A DNA stretch of 57,025 bases from UBA1731 sp964567665 (GTDB taxonomy: Bacteria; Verrucomicrobiota; Kiritimatiellia; RFP12; UBA1067), in the NCBI GenBank assembly GCA_964567665.1, contig CAZMNN010000013.1:1-57025 (forward strand), written 5' to 3'. Positions 52,238 through 57,025 of this stretch are shown here, in pieces (position 1 is the stretch's first letter; each line of letters starts with the position of its first letter). Under the pieces are notes generated by a model. It saw nothing but the letters and a program-made list of their open reading frames with translations, made no database searches and had not been told where the DNA came from. The position numbers and the translations under genes were made by a program.

Positions 52238-53110
52238 TCACTGTCCGCGCTCCTCCATTATCGTCTCAATCTCGTCCGCGTTGATTCCGACCATGGCGGG
52301 ACCGAGATTTTCGGAGAGTTTGGCGAGCAGCTTTGCGTCCTGCCAGTTCGTGACGGCCTGCACTATCGCGGCGGCGCGTTTCGCCGGATCGCCGCTCTTG
52401 AATATGCCGGAGCCGACGAACACGCCCTCCGCGCCAAGCTCCATCATGAGCGCCGCATCCGCAGGCGTCGCAACGCCGCCAGCCGCGAAATTCACGACCG
52501 GCAGCCGCCCGTTGTCGTGGACGAACCGCACGAGGTCAAGCGGTGCGGCAAGCTCCTTCGCCGCCTCGTAGATCTCGTCTTCGCGGAGCGCCGCCACACG
52601 GCGTATCTCCGACTGCATCTTCCGCATATGGCGGACGGCCTGCACGACGTCGCCGGTGCCAGGCTCGCCCTTCGTGCGAATCATCGTCGCACCCTCGCCG
52701 ATGCGCCGCAATGCCTCGCCAAGGTCTCGCGCACCGCATACGAACGGAACCGAGAATTTTGACTTGTCGATGTGACGCACATCGTCCGCCGGGGAAAGCA
52801 CTTCGCTCTCGTCGATGTAGTCTATCTCAATCGCTTCAAGTATGCGAGCCTCCGCAATGTGTCCTATGCGGCACTTCGCCATCACCGGTATGGATACTGC
52901 ATCCTGGATTCCCTTTATCATCGCCGGGTCGCTCATGCGCGAAACGCCGCCCGCCGCACGGATGTCCGCCGGGATGCGCTCAAGAGCCATCACGGCGCAG
53001 GCACCTGCGGCCTCCGCGATCTTCGCCTGTTCAGGCGTGGTCACGTCCATGATTACGCCGCCCTTGAGCATCTGCGCAAGGTTGCGGTTCAGTTCCTGTC
53101 TTTCGTTCAT
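52238..53110 (-). CDS. pdxS: Pyridoxal 5'-phosphate synthase subunit PdxS
   Basis: 290 residues; TIM-barrel making PLP from ribose 5-phosphate, glyceraldehyde 3-phosphate and ammonia. GGVIMDVTTPEQAKIAEAAGACAVMALERIPADIRA (read in pieces), the catalytic Lys in VMAKCRIGH and GGVATPADAALMMELGAEGVF are diagnostic. PLP made here serves TrpB and BioA. Confidence 0.97.
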   Translation of the reverse strand: MNERQELNRNLAQMLKGGVIMDVTTPEQAKIAEAAGACAVMALERIPADIRAAGGVSRMSDPAMIKGIQDAVSIPVMAKCRIGHIAEARILEAIEIDYIDESEVLSPADDVRHIDKSKFSVPFVCGARDLGEALRRIGEGATMIRTKGEPGTGDVVQAVRHMRKMQSEIRRVAALREDEIYEAAKELAAPLDLVRFVHDNGRLPVVNFAAGGVATPADAALMMELGAEGVFVGSGIFKSGDPAKRAAAIVQAVTNWQDAKLLAKLSENLGPAMVGINADEIETIMEERGQ

Positions 53111-53150
53111 CGATGCTCCTCTCTCTGCAAAGTGACGGAGATTATACTTT

Positions 53151-53156
53151 CACGCA
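53151..53156 (-). promoter_or_regulatory. -10 element of pdxS-pdxT
   Basis: TATAAT about 40 bp before pdxS, without extended TGTGG or a clear -35. Confidence 0.4.
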
Positions 53157-53203
53157 AGCTGATAAGGCGATAGATATTTTCCGTCAACTTTCATAGGTCG
53201 AGC

Positions 53204-53851
53204 CTATACGCCATCTGCCGCCACGCACTGCCGCGCCGTCCCCTCCCGGCGCAACGGCGCGACACTGCGGAAGAAGGCTTCTATCCGTGCGATGGATTTC
53301 ACTCCGGGCCGCACCTCAAGCGAACTGTTGACGTCAATGACTGCACATCCTGTCTTCGCGGCGGCGGATGCGTTTTCTGCGGAGATGCCGCCGGCCAGCA
53401 CCACGCGAACGCCCGTTGCGGAAAGCGCGGTCGCCCTCCGCCAATCCGCAGGACGCCCCGTGCCGCCGCATTGCGTTCCGGATCTTCCGTCAAGAACCAC
53501 GGCGTCAGGAATGCCGCCTCCGCCATCAAGACGCCACACCTCAAACCCGCGCGAACGCAACGCATTGATTTCGTCTGCGCCGTAGGACATGCTGTGCAGC
53601 TGCACGACATCCATCGGTACGCACTTCGCAATCCCGGTGATTTCACCTATCGACGCTTCGGTGAATACGCCGACCAGCTTCGCCTTTCCGGAAAGTGCGG
53701 AGGCGATCGCCGCCGCCTGTTCGGGACTGACCCTGCGCGGCGACCTTTCGGCAAATATGAAGCCAAGGTAGTCCGCGCCAAGCTCTTCGGACCTCACCGC
53801 GACATGGACATCATTGATGCCGCATATCTTCACCTCCGGAAAGGTCTGCAT
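53204..53851 (-). CDS. trpF: Phosphoribosylanthranilate isomerase TrpF
   Basis: 215 residues; third step of tryptophan synthesis. Catalytic Cys in VKICGINDVH, GFIFAERSPRRVSPEQA, VVLDGRSGTQCGGTG and VLAGGISAEN are family motifs, with the general-acid Asp in the DGRSG loop. Last in trpC-trpB-trpA-trpF, 4 bp after trpA. Confidence 0.95.
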   Translation of the reverse strand: MQTFPEVKICGINDVHVAVRSEELGADYLGFIFAERSPRRVSPEQAAAIASALSGKAKLVGVFTEASIGEITGIAKCVPMDVVQLHSMSYGADEINALRSRGFEVWRLDGGGGIPDAVVLDGRSGTQCGGTGRPADWRRATALSATGVRVVLAGGISAENASAAAKTGCAVIDVNSSLEVRPGVKSIARIEAFFRSVAPLRREGTARQCVAADGV

Positions 53852-53855
53852 GGCG

Positions 53856-54602
53856 TCAGCCCCTCTCGCCGAGTTTTTTGACTATTGCCGAACCTATCAC
53901 ATATCCGTCAGCATGGCCTTTGACGAGCGACACGCCCTGTTCGCGGGACGCAATGCCGAATCCGGCGACGATGGGCATATCCACCGCCTTGCGGATTTCG
54001 TCGAGATGTCCCGCAAGTTCAGGCGGAAGTTCGCCACGAACGCCTGTCACCCCTTTGACCGTGATTACGTAGAGAAAGCTGTCCTCAACTCCCTCTGCAC
54101 TTTCGACGACGCGCTCGATCGGCGTGTTCGGCGCAATGAGCGGCACGATCGTAATGCCGTGCGGCTTCAACGCCGTCAGCAGTTCGTCGCGCTCCTCAAG
54201 CGGAAGATCGACCGCAAGCACCGCATCGATTCCGGCCGCCTCGGCCTTCTCGGCGAACGTCTCCACGCCGCACGAGAATATCGGGTTGTAGTAGCTGAAC
54301 ACGACAAGCGGCGTGTCTGGATGCCGTGATCTCACACGCGCCGCGAGCGACAGCACGTCGAAAAGCGTGACGCCCTGCTTCAGCGCCTCGTACGCGGCGT
54401 TGCGTATTACCGCACCGTCCGCGAACGGATCGGAGAACGGAACGCCAAGTTCTATGATGTCCGCACCCTCCTCGTCAATCAGCCTGTCTGCCGCCCGCTC
54501 GCTTTCAGCGAGCGTCGGGTATCCAACTGTGAGATAGGCGACGAACACCTGCCTCCCTTCGCTGCGGGCTTTCGCAAAGCATTTCTGTATTCTGCTGTTC
54601 AT
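53856..54602 (-). CDS. trpA: Tryptophan synthase alpha chain TrpA
   Basis: 248 residues; cleaves indole-3-glycerol phosphate to indole. Catalytic Glu in ELGVPFSDPFADG and Asp in DLPLEE. The start MNSRIQKCF follows GAGGAGTGATG; a longer in-frame start at 54647 would overlap trpB. Confidence 0.96.
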   Translation of the reverse strand: MNSRIQKCFAKARSEGRQVFVAYLTVGYPTLAESERAADRLIDEEGADIIELGVPFSDPFADGAVIRNAAYEALKQGVTLFDVLSLAARVRSRHPDTPLVVFSYYNPIFSCGVETFAEKAEAAGIDAVLAVDLPLEERDELLTALKPHGITIVPLIAPNTPIERVVESAEGVEDSFLYVITVKGVTGVRGELPPELAGHLDEIRKAVDMPIVAGFGIASREQGVSLVKGHADGYVIGSAIVKKLGERG

Positions 54603-54627
54603 TTCATCACTCCTCTTGTACACCTTT

Positions 54628-55824
54628 TTATGCATCAAAGGTCTCACCCTTCGACGCCTTGTAGCGCATGATGCTTTCCATGTCCTTGTCTCCGCGCCCG
54701 GAAAGGTTCACCAAAAGCAGCGTCTCCTTTGGAAGCGACGGTGCGCGTTTCATCGCCTCCGCAAGTGCGTGGCTCGACTCAAGCGCAGGTATGATACCCT
54801 CGAAGCGGCAAAGCGCATCGAACGCCGCAATCGCCTCATCATCATCTATGACGGTGTATTCGGCGCGTCCCGTATCGGCGAGATGCGAATGTTCCGGGCC
54901 GACGCCGGGATAGTCAAGTCCGGCGGAGACGGAGTACGTATCCACGACCTGACCTGAATCCGTCTGCAGAAGATACGTCTTCGCGCCGTGAAGAACGCCG
55001 ACGCGGCCGCCGTTGATCGATGCGGCGTGTTCGCCTGTGGCAAGCCCCTTCCCGCCGGCCTCAACTCCTACCAGCTTCACGTCAGCGTCATCCAGAAATC
55101 CGGCGAAAAGCCCCATGGCGTTCGATCCGCCGCCGACGCAGGCGATGGCCTGATCCGGCAGCCTGCCGTATTTCGCAAGCATCTGCGCCCGCGCCTCGCG
55201 TCCGATTACGCTCTGGAAGTCGCGCACGAGTTCCGGGTACGGATACGGACCCGCCACCGTTCCGATCACATAGAACGTATCGTCGCAGTTCGCCGCCCAG
55301 TCGCGTATCGCCTCGTTCATCGCATCCTTCAGCGTCGCGCTCCCCTCCGAGACGGCATTCACCTTTGCGCCGAGCATCTTCATCCGCTGGACATTTGGTG
55401 CCTGACGCGCTACATCGATTGCCCCCATGTACACTTCGCACGGCATTCCGAGCAGTGCCGCGACTGTCGCCGTTGCGACGCCGTGCATCCCTGCGCCCGT
55501 CTCTGCGATAAGCCGTTTCTTGCCCATCCGCTTCGCCAACAACGCCTGGCCGACGGTGTTGTTCACCTTGTGCGCCCCGGTGTGGTTCAAATCCTCGCGC
55601 TTAAGCAGGATCTGTGCACCACCAAGATGCGCCGACAGACGGCGGCAATGCGTGATCGGCGACTCCCGTCCCACGTAGTCGCGTAGTATGTCGTCCATCT
55701 CGCGCTTGAATCCGGGATCTGCCTTCGCCGCCGCATAGGCCTTTTCAAGTTCAGCCAGCGGTTCCATAAGCGTCTCCGAGACGTACTGTCCGCCGTAGAT
55801 GCCGTAATGTCCTTTCGCTTTCAT
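54628..55824 (-). CDS. trpB: Tryptophan synthase beta chain TrpB
   Basis: 398 residues; PLP enzyme joining indole to serine. PLP Lys in HTGAHKVNNTVGQ, phosphate loop GGGSNAMGLF, C-terminal ESSHALAEA. Classical TrpB1 type matching the TrpA next door. Overlaps trpC by 4 bp. Confidence 0.97.
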   Translation of the reverse strand: MKAKGHYGIYGGQYVSETLMEPLAELEKAYAAAKADPGFKREMDDILRDYVGRESPITHCRRLSAHLGGAQILLKREDLNHTGAHKVNNTVGQALLAKRMGKKRLIAETGAGMHGVATATVAALLGMPCEVYMGAIDVARQAPNVQRMKMLGAKVNAVSEGSATLKDAMNEAIRDWAANCDDTFYVIGTVAGPYPYPELVRDFQSVIGREARAQMLAKYGRLPDQAIACVGGGSNAMGLFAGFLDDADVKLVGVEAGGKGLATGEHAASINGGRVGVLHGAKTYLLQTDSGQVVDTYSVSAGLDYPGVGPEHSHLADTGRAEYTVIDDDEAIAAFDALCRFEGIIPALESSHALAEAMKRAPSLPKETLLLVNLSGRGDKDMESIMRYKASKGETFDA

Positions 55825-56546
55825 TTCATCAACTCCTTCAGTTTTTCTCCGGGATGTTCTTCCCGCATAAGTGCTTCACCTACAAGAAATCCGTTAGCCC
55901 CGGCGTCGTGCAGACGCCTGATGTCTGTGGCGGTGCGAATCCCGCTCTCTGCGATTCGCACGATTCCATGCGGGATTTCGCCGATCAGCTCCACCGTCAT
56001 GGACGGGTCGGTGCGGAACGTTCGCAGGTCACGGCAGTTAACTCCGATGATCCTCGCGCCCGCCTGCACGGCGCGTTCGATCTCCCTTGCTGTGTGCGTC
56101 TCAACGAGAGCCTCCATGCCGTATCCGCGCACGCAGGAAAGCAACGTCGTGAGCCGTGCGTCATCCAACGCCGCCGCTATCAGCAGCACGGCATCCGCGC
56201 CGCAAGCCCTTGCCCGCAGCACCTGAAACTCCGTCGTCACGAAATCCTTGAACAGTATCGGAAGGTCGCTTGCGCTGCGGGCGATTCGCACGTTGTCCTC
56301 TCCACCGAGAAAGCGGTGAGGCTCGGCAAGCACCGAAAGCGCCGCCGCGCCGGAGGAATCGAGTTCCCGCGCAAGTCCGGCGGGATCGAAGTTTTCGCGT
56401 ATCAGCCCCTTCGACGGGCTTGCCTTCTTCAGTTCGGCGATTATGTGGATGCCGTCTTCGCGGAACGCCGCCGCGAAGTCGCGGGTGCGCGACGCCCTTT
56501 CGGTGTCGATGCGACGTTGCGCACAAAGTTCTTCAAGTATGTCCAT
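55821..56546 (-). CDS. trpC: Indole-3-glycerol phosphate synthase TrpC
   Basis: 241 residues; ring closure to indole-3-glycerol phosphate. IIAELKKASPSKGLI with the catalytic Lys, LFKDFVTTEFQV, IGVNCRDLRTF and VAESGI-like VRIAESGI. First structural gene after the Trp leader and terminator. No trpE, trpG or trpD precedes it. Confidence 0.96.
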   Translation of the reverse strand: MDILEELCAQRRIDTERASRTRDFAAAFREDGIHIIAELKKASPSKGLIRENFDPAGLARELDSSGAAALSVLAEPHRFLGGEDNVRIARSASDLPILFKDFVTTEFQVLRARACGADAVLLIAAALDDARLTTLLSCVRGYGMEALVETHTAREIERAVQAGARIIGVNCRDLRTFRTDPSMTVELIGEIPHGIVRIAESGIRTATDIRRLHDAGANGFLVGEALMREEHPGEKLKELMK

Positions 56547-56571
56547 GGCCTGTTGTTGAATTTGGTTGTGT

Positions 56572-56611
56572 AAAAACAGAAACGGCCTCGCTCACCAAGA
56601 GCGGGGCCGTT
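56572..56611 (-). terminator. Intrinsic terminator (attenuator) before trpC
   Basis: Arms AACGGCCCCGCTC and GAGCGAGGCCGTT (56599-56611 and 56581-56593) form a 13-bp stem with one mismatch-like G-U pair and a 5-nt loop, followed by TCTGTTTTT on the minus strand. It lies between the leader peptide and trpC, the place of a transcription attenuator. Confidence 0.9.
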
Positions 56612-56687
56612 GACCGGATGTCTTCTGATGCCTTAGATGGCTTCCACTGTTCCGGGTATACGCGCACACGCTCCGGTCTCAAGACCG
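56612..56687 (-). promoter_or_regulatory. Candidate alternative-pairing segments of the trp attenuator
   Basis: After the Trp codons, CGGTC-TTGA-GACCG (56674-56687) forms a small hairpin. Its second arm, GACCGGA (56672-56678), is also complementary to TCCGGTC (56612-56618) just before the terminator. These act as regions 1, 2 and 3 of a classic attenuator, though region 3 only touches the terminator stem. Confidence 0.55.
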
Positions 56688-56725
56688 AAGTTGCGCCACC
56701 ACCAGAACTGGAACATCGTGTTCAT
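56633..56725 (-). CDS. trpL: Trp operon leader peptide
   Basis: 30 residues, MNTMFQFWWWRNFGLETG and a short tail, with three consecutive Trp codons (56696-56704). GGAAACG lies 9 nt upstream of the ATG. A terminator and trpC follow. Ribosome stalling at these codons when charged tRNA-Trp is scarce would favour read-through, as in enteric trp operons. Confidence 0.85.
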   Translation of the reverse strand: MNTMFQFWWWRNFGLETGACARIPGTVEAI

Positions 56726-56754
56726 GATAATTCGTTTCCGAAAAACAGGCGCGG

Positions 56755-56783
56755 AGTATACCACATCCCGAACCCGAAAGCAA
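56755..56783 (-). promoter_or_regulatory. Promoter of the trpL-trpCBAF operon
   Basis: TTGCTT (56778-56783) and TATACT (56755-56760), 17 bp apart, with extended TGTGG. It lies 29 bp before the leader ATG. Confidence 0.65.
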
Positions 56784-56936
56784 CGCCGCAAGCAAAAGGC
56801 GAAAGTCAGGAAAGTTGTAGTATCTCGTGGCGCAGTTTCAGACAAGGGGAAACCATGCCGACCCATGAAGAAGAATGGACACCGCCACCATCCCATGTCT
56901 ATTGGGATGACCGCCCACCGGACAGATGACGAGCCG

Positions 56937-57025
56937 TCACTTCGATCTCCTCATGTCGTTGAACCTCCGCGCGGCCGACTCCGCCTCCTGCATTCCGTCC
57001 TCGATCAGCTTGCGGCGAAGCACGT
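56937..57025 (-). CDS. C-terminal 28 residues of an unidentified protein
   Basis: An open frame enters from the right edge and ends VLRRKLIEDGMQEAESAARR then a short basic tail and TGA. It is amphipathic and charged. Too short to identify; its true start lies outside the window. Confidence 0.5.
   Translation of the reverse strand, partial: VLRRKLIEDGMQEAESAARRFNDMRRSK

Noticed and set aside
53170..53203. Small inverted repeat ATAGG/CCTAT after trpF as terminator
   Set aside because: Only a 5-bp stem with no T-run follows; too weak to call.
56854..56928. Plus-strand 24-codon frame (MPTHEEEWTPPPSHVYWDD...) with GGGGAAACC before the ATG
   Set aside because: It overlaps nothing known, but it is short, its codons mirror a minus-strand frame, and it lies in the trp promoter region. 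Without conservation I do not list it.

Overview
The window reads as chromosomal DNA of an anaerobic, diderm (TonB/ExbB/ExbD, lipobox protein), GC-rich bacterium. Secreted glycan- and protein-degrading enzymes (a GH110-type galactosidase, a C10 peptidase, a BspA-type surface protein, an Asp-box propeller), a sodium-pumping decarboxylase and a His-type, sulfide-dependent Thi4 fit a gut or other anoxic habitat. A member of the PVC group such as Kiritimatiellota, Lentisphaerota or Verrucomicrobiota is my best guess. That is inference from gene content; no marker here decides it.

Layout. 1-3.9 kb: a C10-family cysteine peptidase (cut by the window edge) and a GH110-like glycosidase. 3.9-7.5 kb: tig-clpP-clpX-panD, a protein quality-control operon ending in pantothenate synthesis. 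7.5-11.5 kb: Na+-translocating oxaloacetate decarboxylase in the order gamma-alpha-beta. 11.5-16.5 kb: a two-gene secreted operon (duplicated leucine-rich-repeat protein plus Asp-box propeller). 16.5-22.7 kb: a mini ferredoxin-thioredoxin-reductase-like protein with an RluA pseudouridine synthase, a 63-bp tandem-repeat secreted protein, ridA-rsmB-membrane transporter, a lipoprotein and a ClC channel. 23-26.5 kb: a copper module (P1B ATPase, CsoR and two matching operators) and an ECF sigma/membrane partner/44-aa peptide cluster. 26.6-35.6 kb: an S10-spc ribosomal protein operon running from rpsJ to rplO, lacking rpmC (L29), rpmD (L30) and secY at their usual places. 35.6-39.5 kb: a histidine kinase/response regulator pair, then an HD-phosphohydrolase/histidine-phosphatase fusion with a coiled-coil partner. 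40-43.5 kb: thi4-thiE-bioD-bioA behind a TPP riboswitch. 43.5-50.6 kb: one long co-directional run exbB-exbD-tonB-larB-larC1-nadD/HAD fusion-queC-ABC-F. 50.7-53.1 kb: a LysR regulator and pdxS-pdxT. 53.2-56.8 kb: trpC-trpB-trpA-trpF behind a leader peptide with three consecutive Trp codons and a terminator.

Almost every gene lies on the minus strand; only the GH110 gene is clearly on plus. Stop-start overlaps (ATGA, TGATG, TAATG) are common, so translational coupling is probably widespread. Upstream regions repeatedly show a TTGCGC-like -35 with 17-18 bp spacing and/or an extended -10 of the form TGTGGTATAAT. No tRNA, rRNA, CRISPR array, insertion sequence or prophage gene was recognised. No clear new defence or mobile system is present. 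The best candidates for new biology are the two domain fusions, the incomplete ribosomal operon, and vitamin and amino-acid control at the RNA level.
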